A stretch of DNA of 64,000 bases, taken from Bradyrhizobium sp. WSM1743 (GTDB lineage Bacteria > Pseudomonadota > Alphaproteobacteria > Rhizobiales > Xanthobacteraceae). The position numbers and the translations under genes were made by a program. Positions 53,558 through 61,376 of this stretch are shown one piece after another; within the stretch, counting starts at the first letter, position 1; each line of letters begins with the position of its first letter. Below the pieces are notes generated by a model. The model made no database searches and was not told the origin of the DNA. It saw nothing but the letters and a program-made list of their open reading frames with translations. The stretch lies in the NCBI RefSeq assembly GCF_000473065.1, contig NZ_AXAZ01000027.1, forward strand, positions 25,028 through 89,027, given 5' to 3'.

Positions 53558-54727
53558 ATGATGGATCAGCAGAATTTCGGGACGATGCGGCCCGCTTCAG
53601 CCGATCCTGCCGCCATTGCCCTCGCCAAAGCCCTCGGACAATGGCCGAAACCGGCTCCTTTCAGGCGCCCGAGCCCGAAGAAGGTCTTCGACACCACGCC
53701 CGCGGCGACGGTCGAGGCGCTCGCCAGGGAGCTCGGTCTGCGGCTCGGTGACCAGAACGAGCTGACCATCCGCCGTATCAAGCGCGGCAGGGGCTACTCC
53801 TTCGTCCGTCCCAATGGCGCGCACATCCGTGATGCCCGCACCATCCGCCGGCTGCACGCGATGGCGGTGCCGCCGGCCTATCGCGAGGTGCGCTACTCGG
53901 CCGATCCCAACTCGCACCTTCAGGCGGTGGGCCGCGATGCCGCGGGCCGGCTGCAATATCGCTATCACGCCGATTGGGAGAAGGTCCGCGAGCACCGCAA
54001 GGCGCACCGCCTGGAGAAGCTCGTCGGCGCGCTGCCAAAAATCCGGCGCAAGGTCTCGGCGTTCCTATCGGGGGACGAGCCGACGCGTGAGTTCGCGCTC
54101 TCGGCCGTGATCGAGCTGATCGCGCGCACCGCGATCCGCCCGGGCAACGAATCCTATGCCCGCCTCAACGGCACCCGCGGCGCCACGACGCTGCTGAAAT
54201 CCAACGTGACGCTGGAAGACGACAGCTTCGTGCTGACCTTCAAGGCAAAGGGCGGCAAGGCGGTGCGTAAGGAGTGCGGCGCGGCCAAGCTGGTGCGCGC
54301 AATCGGCATTTTGCAGGGCGTCCCGGGCAAGCGCATGTTCCAGTATCGCGACGCCTACGGCATCGTGCGCGCGGTCAACACCACGCAGGTCAATGCGTTT
54401 CTGCGCGAGATCGCCGGCATCAAGATCTCGCTGAAGGATTTTCGCACCCTGATGGCGTCCGCCGTCGTGGTGGAATCGCTGTCGCGGATCACACCGGCGA
54501 CCAGCCAGCGCGGCCGCAAGAAGCAGGTGCTGGACGCAATCCGCGCCGCCGCGGACAAGCTCTCCAACACGCCGGCGATCTGCCGCAAGAGCTACGTCCA
54601 CGACACCATCGTCACCGCCTTCGAGGACGGGATCCTCGAGCGCTTCGCCGCGACCATGAAGGGCCAGCGCTCGCAGGCAAGGCGCGAGCAGCTGCTGGCG
54701 CAGGTGGTGGCGACCGCGGCAGTGTAG
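53558..54727 (+). CDS. DNA topoisomerase IB (poxvirus-like)
   Basis: 389 residues. Relaxes supercoils through a 3'-phosphotyrosyl intermediate. The catalytic tyrosine is Tyr346 in CRKSYVHDTIVTAFEDG; active-site Arg and Lys residues are in AIRPGNESYARLNGTRGAT and FVLTFKAKGGKAVRKECG, and the RYHADWEKVREHRKAHRLEK block is typical of bacterial relatives. An N-terminal 60-residue segment is less conserved. Bacterial topo IB is patchily distributed and has been linked to stress. The start is doubled (MM). Confidence 0.93.
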   Translation: MMDQQNFGTMRPASADPAAIALAKALGQWPKPAPFRRPSPKKVFDTTPAATVEALARELGLRLGDQNELTIRRIKRGRGYSFVRPNGAHIRDARTIRRLHAMAVPPAYREVRYSADPNSHLQAVGRDAAGRLQYRYHADWEKVREHRKAHRLEKLVGALPKIRRKVSAFLSGDEPTREFALSAVIELIARTAIRPGNESYARLNGTRGATTLLKSNVTLEDDSFVLTFKAKGGKAVRKECGAAKLVRAIGILQGVPGKRMFQYRDAYGIVRAVNTTQVNAFLREIAGIKISLKDFRTLMASAVVVESLSRITPATSQRGRKKQVLDAIRAAADKLSNTPAICRKSYVHDTIVTAFEDGILERFAATMKGQRSQARREQLLAQVVATAAV

Positions 54728-54772
54728 CGCCGGCAAACCTGTAGCAGCGGCAACCACAGAGCTGCACGTCCG

Positions 54773-55228
54773 CTACGCCTTGTCGGACACACCCTTATCT
54801 GGACCGGGATCGTTGCCTGCCGCCGCGATCGTGAGCCGTTCCAGATAATGCGCCCATCCCTTCGCATGCGCGGCCGCCTGCGCCTCGCTCGGCAGGCCGC
54901 TATGCGTCATGCGCAGCAGCGTGCCGCCGTCGCGCTCGATCAGGTCGATCTCGATCAGGCTCGATCCGGGCGGCACTTCCTGACCGCCCTCCCAGCCGAA
55001 CGTGTAGGCCAGACGATGCACCGGCACGACCTCGCGAAAGGCGCCGCGAGCAACGCCACCGCGCGGGCCGATGCCCTTGAGCAGATAGAGCCCGCCGGGA
55101 TGCGGTTCCGTGGTCGCGTCGGAGCCCATCCAGCTCAGGATTTTCTCGGGGTCGGTGAGATAGGCGAAGACGGTGGCACGCGGGGCCGCGATCTGGGTCT
55201 CGCGTCGCACCATGAACGGCTCGGTCAT
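54773..55228 (-). CDS. SRPBCC (AHSA1-like) domain protein
   Basis: 151 residues forming a START/Bet v1-like helix-grip fold: FMVRRETQIAAPRATVFAYL, DPEKILSWMGSDATTEPHPG, GAFREVVPVHRLAYTFGWEG, TLLRMTHSGLPSEAQAAAHA with GWAHYLERL. Such proteins bind hydrophobic ligands, and many sit beside ArsR-type regulators, but none is present here. Two starts, MTEPF and MSPMTEPF, are possible; CAGGG lies 9 bases before the first. It ends 45 bases from the topoisomerase stop, convergent. Confidence 0.9.
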   Translation of the reverse strand: MTEPFMVRRETQIAAPRATVFAYLTDPEKILSWMGSDATTEPHPGGLYLLKGIGPRGGVARGAFREVVPVHRLAYTFGWEGGQEVPPGSSLIEIDLIERDGGTLLRMTHSGLPSEAQAAAHAKGWAHYLERLTIAAAGNDPGPDKGVSDKA

Positions 55229-55303
55229 CGGCGACATCCCTGGTGTTTGCCTTGGCTGACGATGGCACATGGCGGCGCTGCGCCGCTCCGTCAAGGATTG
55301 CCC

Positions 55304-56419
55304 GTGACAAAGATGGCCCTGCTTCGCCATCATCGGGCCATGCATCTGTCCCCGACCCTTGCCTGGCTCGTCGATGCCGCCTCGGATTGCCCCGGAGCCG
55401 ACCACCTGCTCGCGGAACTCGGCGCGCATCTGGTCGCCGACGGCGTGCCGCTTGCGGCAGGCAGCCTGACGTTGGAGGTGCCGCATCCGCTGATCGCGAA
55501 GCGCACGTGGCTGTGGCGTGCCGACAGCGGTCAGGTGATCGAAGCGCTCGGCTTCGCACCTGGCGGGCTGGCGCCAGACCCGCCGAACGATGCCGGCCGC
55601 CGCTGGCTGCGCGACATCGCGCGCGGCGAGGTGCAGGAAGATGCCGTTGGACGGCCCGATGGGCCGTTGCTCGGCTGGATCGCGCAGCGTCCGTTCAGGG
55701 CAGGCGAAATCGAGCAATTGCGCCAGGCTGCTCGCTTCGCGGCGACGCCCCTTGCCGTGCTCGCCGCGCGCGCCACGTTGCGCGCGACGCTGGACGCTTA
55801 TCTCGGCAAGCGCAGCGCGGAGCGGGTGCTGGCGGCACCTCTGCGCCGCGATCTCGGCGAGACCATTCAGGCCGCACTGCTCTATGCGGATCTGCGCAAT
55901 TTCACGAGCTTGTCGGAAACCTCACCGCCAGCCGATGTCATCGCGGCGCTCGACGCCTGGTTCGATCGCATCGCCGGCGCCGTTCACGCCTTTGGCGGGG
56001 AGGTGCTGAAATTCATCGGCGACGGCGTGCTCGCGATCTTTCCGGTGGTCGAGGCGTCACCGCGCCGCGCCTGTGATGCCGCTCTGCGCGCGGCAAGCGC
56101 AGCCGAGGCTGGGATGGCGTACCTCAATAAGGAGCGCCGCGCGCATGGGCTGCCGCCACTGTCGTTTGGCGCCGCGCTCCATCTCGGCGAGATGCTGTGG
56201 GGCAATATCGGCGCCGCCAATCGGCTCGATTTCACCGCGATCGGTCCCGCCGTCAATCTCGCCAGTCGTCTCGAGGGATTGTGCAAACCGCTCGGGCGGA
56301 CCGTGCTCGTGTCTGGGGCGCTTGCGGCCGAGACGGACATGCCGCTGATCGCCCTCGGATCGCATTGGCTGCGCGGGATTGCGGCGCCTTGCGAGGTGTT
56401 TGCGCTTGCGGAGCCGTGA
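55304..56419 (+). CDS. Class III adenylate/guanylate cyclase
   Basis: 371 residues from a GTG with AAGGA 6 bases upstream; an ATG three codons later is also possible. The N-terminal half (about 1-180) is a GAF-like or unrecognised sensor domain (LVADGVPLAAGSLTLEVPHP, LLGWIAQRPFRAGEIEQL). The C-terminal cyclase domain shows LYADLRNFTSLSE with the first metal Asp, FGGEVLKFIGDGVLAIF with the second, and LDFTAIGPAVNLASRLEG with the transition-state Asn/Arg. It makes cAMP, a possible ligand of the cNMP-binding protein at 5.2 kb. No membrane segment is seen. Confidence 0.92.
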   Translation: MTKMALLRHHRAMHLSPTLAWLVDAASDCPGADHLLAELGAHLVADGVPLAAGSLTLEVPHPLIAKRTWLWRADSGQVIEALGFAPGGLAPDPPNDAGRRWLRDIARGEVQEDAVGRPDGPLLGWIAQRPFRAGEIEQLRQAARFAATPLAVLAARATLRATLDAYLGKRSAERVLAAPLRRDLGETIQAALLYADLRNFTSLSETSPPADVIAALDAWFDRIAGAVHAFGGEVLKFIGDGVLAIFPVVEASPRRACDAALRAASAAEAGMAYLNKERRAHGLPPLSFGAALHLGEMLWGNIGAANRLDFTAIGPAVNLASRLEGLCKPLGRTVLVSGALAAETDMPLIALGSHWLRGIAAPCEVFALAEP

Positions 56420-56466
56420 GGCCGGATATTGCAGGTCGTTGCGCGACGGCCGCGCCAAACTCTCGG

Positions 56467-56640
56467 TGTCGTCCCGGCCTAGTGCGCAATTGCGCACGGG
56501 GGGCCGGGACCCATGACCACAGTATTGCATTGTTGTGTGAGCTGGTACCCACCGAGTCTTCGCAAAACGATTGCTGTGGAGTGTGGGTCACGGATCTGCG
56601 CGCGCCTAAGAGCGCGCCTGTCCGGGACGACGGCGGAGAG
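56467..56640. repeat. Palindromic intergenic repeat, family C (copy 6)
   Basis: Left GTCGTCCCGGCCTAGTGCGC and right GCGCGCCTGTCCGGGACGAC, with internal GGCCGGGACCCATGACCACA and a CCACCGAGTCTTCGC segment. It is a longer version than the other family C copies and lies between convergent genes. Confidence 0.75.
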
Positions 56641-56655
56641 TTAAGGCGGCAGCGC

Positions 56656-57069
56656 CTACAGCCCGCCCATCTTGCAGACGAGCTTCCACTCCTCTGCCGT
56701 CACCGGCTGCACCGACAGGCGCGAATATTTCACCAGCGCCATGCCTTCGAGCTTCTTCTCGGCCTTGATCGCGGCCATCGTCACCGGCGTCTTCAAGGGC
56801 TTGTCGGCCTTGATGTCGACGCAGACGAATTTGCCGGTCTTGTCGGTCGGGTCGGGATAGGCCTCCTTGATGATCTCCGCGATTCCGACGATCTCCTTGC
56901 CCTCGTTGGAATGATAGAAGAACGCCTTGTCGCCCTTCTTCATGTTCACGAGGTTCTGGCGCGCAGTGAAATTGCGCACGCCGGTCCAGGCCTCGCCCTT
57001 GGCGCCCTTCGCAACCTGCTGGTCCCAGGACCACACTGACGGTTCGGATTTCACGAGCCAGTACGCCAT
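56656..57069 (-). CDS. EVE domain protein
   Basis: 137 residues, a PUA-like fold that reads modified DNA or RNA bases. The family marker is MAYWLVKSEPSVWSWDQQVA at the start, with GVRNFTARQNLVNMKKGDKA and FFYHSNEGKEIVGIAEIIKE next, and ALVKYSRLSVQPVTAEEWKL near the end. EVE proteins often accompany restriction systems but in rhizobia this one is housekeeping, next to gpsA. It lies two bases after the gpsA stop, so co-translation is likely. Confidence 0.94.
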   Translation of the reverse strand: MAYWLVKSEPSVWSWDQQVAKGAKGEAWTGVRNFTARQNLVNMKKGDKAFFYHSNEGKEIVGIAEIIKEAYPDPTDKTGKFVCVDIKADKPLKTPVTMAAIKAEKKLEGMALVKYSRLSVQPVTAEEWKLVCKMGGL

Positions 57070-57071
57070 GC

Positions 57072-58052
57072 TTATTCCTCTGCCTTGAAGGGGCGCGTCA
57101 TCAGCGCCGAGATCGCGGCATCGATCGTGCTTCGGCCGCTCAGGATCGATGCGACCGCTTCTGATACCGGCAACTCGATGTTTTGCGAAGCCGCGAGTTC
57201 GATCAACACGGGGGCTGTGAACTCGCCCTCGGCGAGCTTGCCGGCGGGAGGCTGCTCGCCGCGCCCGAGCGCGAGTCCGAGCGCGAAGTTGCGCGATTGC
57301 GGGCTCGCGCAGGTGAGGATCAGATCGCCGAGACCGGACAGGCCGGTGAGCGTTTCACTGCGCGCGCCGAGCGCGCGGCCGAGGCGCGTGAGCTCAGCAA
57401 AGCCGCGGGTCGTCAGCGCAGCCTGGGCGGAGGCACCGAGCTCGCGTCCGACCGCGATGCCGACCGCGATCGCCAGCACGTTCTTGGCGGCGCCGCCGAT
57501 CTCGACGCCGCGGACGTCGGTGGAGTGATAGGGGCGGAATGTCGGCGAGCCCAGCGCCTGCACAAGGCTGCTGGCCAACGCCTCATCGCTTGCCGCCAGG
57601 GTCACGGCCGTCGGCAGGCCACGTGCGACGTCGTCGGCAAAGCTTGGGCCTGACAGGATCGCCGGCAGCGCGTACGGCGCGGCCTCGGCGATCACGTCGG
57701 TCATGAATTTGTGGGTGCCGTGCTCGATGCCCTTGGCGCAGGCGACGATCGGGATGGGTTTTGCGAGATGCGGGGCCAGCATGTTGACCGCGCCGCGCAG
57801 GTGCTGCGCGGGCGTTGCGATCAGCAGCATGTCCGCGCGCGCGGCGATCGCGAGATCGCTCGTGACGACAATTTCCGGAGCAAGCCGCACGCCGGGCAGT
57901 CGCGGATTGTCGCGCGTCGATGCGATTCGCGTCGCATGCTCCGCGTTGCGCGCCCAGAGCGTCACGCTCCGCCCTGCCCGCGCCGCCACCGTCGCCAGCG
58001 CCGTACCCCAGGCGCCCGCGCCGATCACCGCGACGGATTGGAACGCGGTCAT
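57072..58052 (-). CDS. gpsA: Glycerol-3-phosphate dehydrogenase [NAD(P)+]
   Basis: 326 residues. Reduces DHAP to sn-glycerol-3-phosphate for phospholipid synthesis. Marks: AVIGAGAWGTALATVAARAG (Rossmann site), CAKGIEHGTHKFMTDVIAE with the catalytic Lys, LSGPSFADDVARGLPTAVTL, and GAAKNVLAIAVGIAVGRELG with the second Lys. A longer frame extends 53 codons back into tsaD; the start at MTAFQSVAVIG with the tsaD stop two bases upstream fits an operon better. Confidence 0.97.
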   Translation of the reverse strand: MTAFQSVAVIGAGAWGTALATVAARAGRSVTLWARNAEHATRIASTRDNPRLPGVRLAPEIVVTSDLAIAARADMLLIATPAQHLRGAVNMLAPHLAKPIPIVACAKGIEHGTHKFMTDVIAEAAPYALPAILSGPSFADDVARGLPTAVTLAASDEALASSLVQALGSPTFRPYHSTDVRGVEIGGAAKNVLAIAVGIAVGRELGASAQAALTTRGFAELTRLGRALGARSETLTGLSGLGDLILTCASPQSRNFALGLALGRGEQPPAGKLAEGEFTAPVLIELAASQNIELPVSEAVASILSGRSTIDAAISALMTRPFKAEE

Positions 58053-58054
58053 CG

Positions 58055-59146
58055 TCAGAATCCCGCCCGTGTGTTGCCGTAACCCGCAGGCGCCGTCGCG
58101 TTGGCGTCGAGCAGCCACCGTGCGCGCGGCTGCGCCTCCATCGTGTCGGTCAGGCCGAGCGCGAGGCGTTCGGCGCCTGCCCAGGCGATCATCGCGCCAT
58201 TGTCGGTGCAAAGCGCGGGCGGCGGCATGATCAACTCCGTTCCGGCCTGCCGCGCCATGTCATACAGCGCGCCGCGGATCGCCTGATTGGCGGCGACGCC
58301 CCCGGCAGCGACCAGCGCGCGCGGTGCGCCGAACTGCTCGCGGAAAAGCTTCAGGCCAACGCTGAGACGGTCGGCCGTCGAATCCAGCACCGCGGCCTGA
58401 AAGCTCGCGCAGAGATCGCTGATGTCCTGTGGCGTGATCTCAGCCAGCCGGCTCGCTTCGGTGCGCACCGCCGTCTTTAATCCCGACAGCGAGAAATTGG
58501 CATCCGGGCGCCCCTGCATCGGCCGCGGAAATGCAAAGCGCGTGGCGTCACCGCCTGCCGCCGCGCGCTCGACCTGCGGTCCGCCGGGATAGGGCAGTCC
58601 CAGCATCTTCGCGACCTTGTCGAAGGCTTCGCCGATGGCGTCGTCGACCGTAGTGCCGAGCCGCACATACTGGCCGACGCCGGTGACCGCGACGATCTGG
58701 GTATGGCCGCCGGAGGCGAGGAAGAGGCAATAGGGAAATTCGATGCCGTCGGTGAGGCGCGGCGTCAGCGCATGCGCTTCGAGATGATTCACCGCGACCA
58801 ATGGCGTGTCGTGCACCATCGCGATCGCCTTCGCGGTGGTGAGCCCGACGATGACGCCGCCGATCAGGCCCGGGCCCGCGGCGGCTGCAACACCGCTCAG
58901 CTGGGCGAAGCCGATGCCGGCCTCGCGCATGGCGCGATCGATGATGCCGTCGAGCAGATCGACATGCGCACGCGCCGCGATCTCCGGCACCACGCCGCCG
59001 AAGCGAGCATGCTCCTCGACCTGCGACCGCACGATATTGGACAGGATCTTGCCGCTGCCGTCGCCCGCGCGCTCGATCACGGCCGCGGCGGTCTCGTCGC
59101 AGGTGGTTTCGATGCCCAATACCAGCATTGGCGAATTGTTATCCAA
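58055..59146 (-). CDS. tsaD: tRNA threonylcarbamoyl transferase TsaD
   Basis: 363 residues. Transfers the threonylcarbamoyl group to A37 of ANN-decoding tRNAs, an essential step. Fe-binding His pair lies in AVNHLEAHALTPRL; other marks are LGIETTCDETAAAVIER, ARFGGVVPEIAARAHVDLLD, GLIGGVIVGLTTAKAIA and LVAAGGVAANQAIRGAL. The TTG start has AAGGG 7 bases upstream; an ATG six codons later (MLVLGIETT) has none, so the TTG start is favoured. Downstream gpsA and EVE genes follow with 2-base gaps. Confidence 0.97.
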   Translation of the reverse strand: MDNNSPMLVLGIETTCDETAAAVIERAGDGSGKILSNIVRSQVEEHARFGGVVPEIAARAHVDLLDGIIDRAMREAGIGFAQLSGVAAAAGPGLIGGVIVGLTTAKAIAMVHDTPLVAVNHLEAHALTPRLTDGIEFPYCLFLASGGHTQIVAVTGVGQYVRLGTTVDDAIGEAFDKVAKMLGLPYPGGPQVERAAAGGDATRFAFPRPMQGRPDANFSLSGLKTAVRTEASRLAEITPQDISDLCASFQAAVLDSTADRLSVGLKLFREQFGAPRALVAAGGVAANQAIRGALYDMARQAGTELIMPPPALCTDNGAMIAWAGAERLALGLTDTMEAQPRARWLLDANATAPAGYGNTRAGF

Positions 59147-59279
59147 TTTGCGCCCTTGCGCTCATCCGTAAAGCAGAGTTCTGGTACGTCCGGTAGCATC
59201 CCGGGGCCAGATTGCGCAATCGTCACGCGCAGCCGTCCAGGTCAATGCGTCACCGCCACGTGGTTCGGGAACACCAGCG

Positions 59280-60026
59280 ATGTCCATTCTTGTCACACGG
59301 CCGCATCCCGACAATGAGGCGACGGCGGAAAGTCTGCGCGCGCGTGGGCATCTGGTGCTGCTTGCGCCGGCGCTCAAGTTCGAGCCGGTTGCCTTCCGTG
59401 GCGAGAGTGAAGCGCCCTACAGTGCCGTTCTCGTCACCTCGGCCAACGCGATCCGCGCCGTCGCGCCGCAATTGCCGGACCTCGGCCTGTTGGAGCTGCC
59501 TTTGTTTGCGGTCGGCGAGCATACGGCTGCTGCGGCGCGCGAGGCCGGTTTTGTCGAGGTGATCGTCGCCGGCGGCGATGCTGCTTCCTTGCGCGACAAG
59601 GTGATGCAGAGCGCACGCGACAAGGTGCTGAAGAAAAAGAGCACGCTGCTGTATCTCGCGAGCGCGGATCTGTCGCGCGACCTCGGCGACGAGCTCGGAG
59701 CGGAGGGTTTCCGCGTGGTCACGCAGACCACCTATCGCATGGCGCCGGTCAAGCATCTGCCGCGCGAGGTCTGCGAGGGCTTTGCGGCCCACGGGATCGA
59801 GGCGGTGCTGCACTACTCCCGGCGCAGCGCACGCGCCTTCCTGGACGCAGCGCGGGACGAAGGCGTCGAAATCTCGGCGCTGGCGATCCCGCATTGCTGC
59901 CTGTCCGAGACGGTCGCGGGCGTGCTGCGCGATGCCGGCGCGTCACAGGTTCTGGTGGCCGCAACGCCGGACGAAACTGCCTTATTCGACACCTTGGAGC
60001 GTGCGTTGCGCACCCGTTTGGCGTAA
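59280..60026 (+). CDS. hemD: Uroporphyrinogen-III synthase
   Basis: 248 residues of the poorly conserved HemD family. It flips ring D when closing hydroxymethylbilane in haem and cobalamin synthesis. Recognised pieces: ILVTRPHPDNEATAESLRAR at the N-terminus, VLVTSANAIRAV, LFAVGEHTAAAAREAGF, LLYLASADLSRDLGDEL, AVLHYSRRSARAFLDAA. The location beside a Mic60-like gene and hemY supports the call strongly. It is divergent from tsaD with a 133-base shared promoter region. hemC, often near by, is not in the window. Confidence 0.93.
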   Translation: MSILVTRPHPDNEATAESLRARGHLVLLAPALKFEPVAFRGESEAPYSAVLVTSANAIRAVAPQLPDLGLLELPLFAVGEHTAAAAREAGFVEVIVAGGDAASLRDKVMQSARDKVLKKKSTLLYLASADLSRDLGDELGAEGFRVVTQTTYRMAPVKHLPREVCEGFAAHGIEAVLHYSRRSARAFLDAARDEGVEISALAIPHCCLSETVAGVLRDAGASQVLVAATPDETALFDTLERALRTRLA

Positions 60027-60102
60027 AGGTCGGGCCGAATCCGACGCAATCTGGTCCACCCAAGGATCTACGCAAGGTATGGAAGTGTGAGGAACCGTCA
60101 CG

Positions 60103-61341
60103 ATGGCCGATGACAAGCCTGAAGACGCTGGATTGGCGCCCGACACGGGCCGTGCCAAGCGCACCCCGCCCACCATCGACCTCGAAGCCACAGAAGTCTC
60201 CACCCAGCCGCAGCAGGTCGCGGGCGAGCCCGAGGCATCCGAGCATGCTGCGCAGGAGCAGGCCAGGTTCGAGGAAGGCGGATCGGAAGAGGTCAAGGCC
60301 GAGCCTCAGCCCGGGCCTGCAGAGGAGCAGGTTTCCGCAGCAGCCGCGCCTGTGTCAGCGCCGATTTCCCCCTGGGTAATTGCGCCGTTCTCCGGTGCTG
60401 TCGCAGCGGCGGTCGTGATCGCGGTCGGCTGGATGCTGGGCTGGCCCGCTGTGCAGGCCCCGCCGGCCGCGCCGCAGGTCACCAGTGCGACAGTCGACGC
60501 GCTGAGCGGACGCGTTGCTGCGGTCGAGGCCAAGGCCGGCAAGCCCGCAGCCGATCCGGCCATGGCGGCGCGGATCGACGCGCTGGAGAAATCCGCAAGC
60601 ATCCTGCGCAGCGACATTGCCAATCTGCGTGCGCAGTTCGACAAGACTGCGAATGCCCTGAACGACCCGAAAGTGGCGTCGCCTGCTGCCGCGCCTGATC
60701 TTGCCGCTGTCCTCGACCGCATCGCTCGGCTTGAGCGCGCCAGCAAGACGGAGCGCGCCGAGCTTGCGCAGCAGGGCGAGAAGATCGCGGACGCCAGGAC
60801 GGTGGACGACAAGCCGCTCCGCCATGTGGTGGCAGCGGCCCTGCTCGATGTCGCCGTTCGCCATGGCGACCCCTATCAATCGCAACTGACCGCGGCGCGG
60901 ACGCTGGCGGGCAAGCCCGACATGCTGAAGCCGCTCGACGCGTTTGCATCGTCCGGCATTCCTACGGCGGCCGCGCTGAGCCGCGAGCTCCTCAACATCG
61001 TGCCGAAGCTGTCGCCGCCGGCAGAAGCTCCGGCCAGCGACGCCGGCATTGTCGAGCGTCTCCAGGCCGGCGCGTCAAAGCTCGTCCGCATCGAGCGTAC
61101 CGACGGGGTCGGCAACGATCGCGGTGCCATCGTTGCACGCGTGACGGCGGCTGCGCTCCGCAACGATTTCGTGGAAGCGCGGCGCGAGCTGAAGACTCTG
61201 TCCGAGGCCGATCGTGCCGCGGCGCAGGCGTGGCTCGACAAGACCGATGCCCGCGATGCCGCGCTCGCCGCGTCCCGCAAATTCGCCGACGATGCCATGG
61301 CGGATCTCGCCAAATCTGATCCGGTCAAGCCTGCTCAATAA
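60103..61341 (+). CDS. Mic60-like (mitofilin/COG4223) inner-membrane protein
   Basis: 412 residues. An acidic, Pro/Gln-rich N-terminus (about 1-85, no signal peptide) is followed by a single membrane helix (APFSGAVAAAVVIAVGWMLG, about 92-111). A long periplasmic coiled coil comes next (VDALSGRVAAVEAKAGKPAA, MAARIDALEKSASILRSDIA), then a C-terminal mitofilin-like helical domain (ARVTAAALRNDFVEARRELK, EADRAAAQAWLDK). Alphaproteobacterial Mic60 relatives sit between hemD and hemY and are thought to shape membranes. That location is seen here. Confidence 0.88.
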   Translation: MADDKPEDAGLAPDTGRAKRTPPTIDLEATEVSTQPQQVAGEPEASEHAAQEQARFEEGGSEEVKAEPQPGPAEEQVSAAAAPVSAPISPWVIAPFSGAVAAAVVIAVGWMLGWPAVQAPPAAPQVTSATVDALSGRVAAVEAKAGKPAADPAMAARIDALEKSASILRSDIANLRAQFDKTANALNDPKVASPAAAPDLAAVLDRIARLERASKTERAELAQQGEKIADARTVDDKPLRHVVAAALLDVAVRHGDPYQSQLTAARTLAGKPDMLKPLDAFASSGIPTAAALSRELLNIVPKLSPPAEAPASDAGIVERLQAGASKLVRIERTDGVGNDRGAIVARVTAAALRNDFVEARRELKTLSEADRAAAQAWLDKTDARDAALAASRKFADDAMADLAKSDPVKPAQ

Positions 61342-61376
61342 GGTTCGCGCAACAATCGGCGCGTATAGGGATCGCC

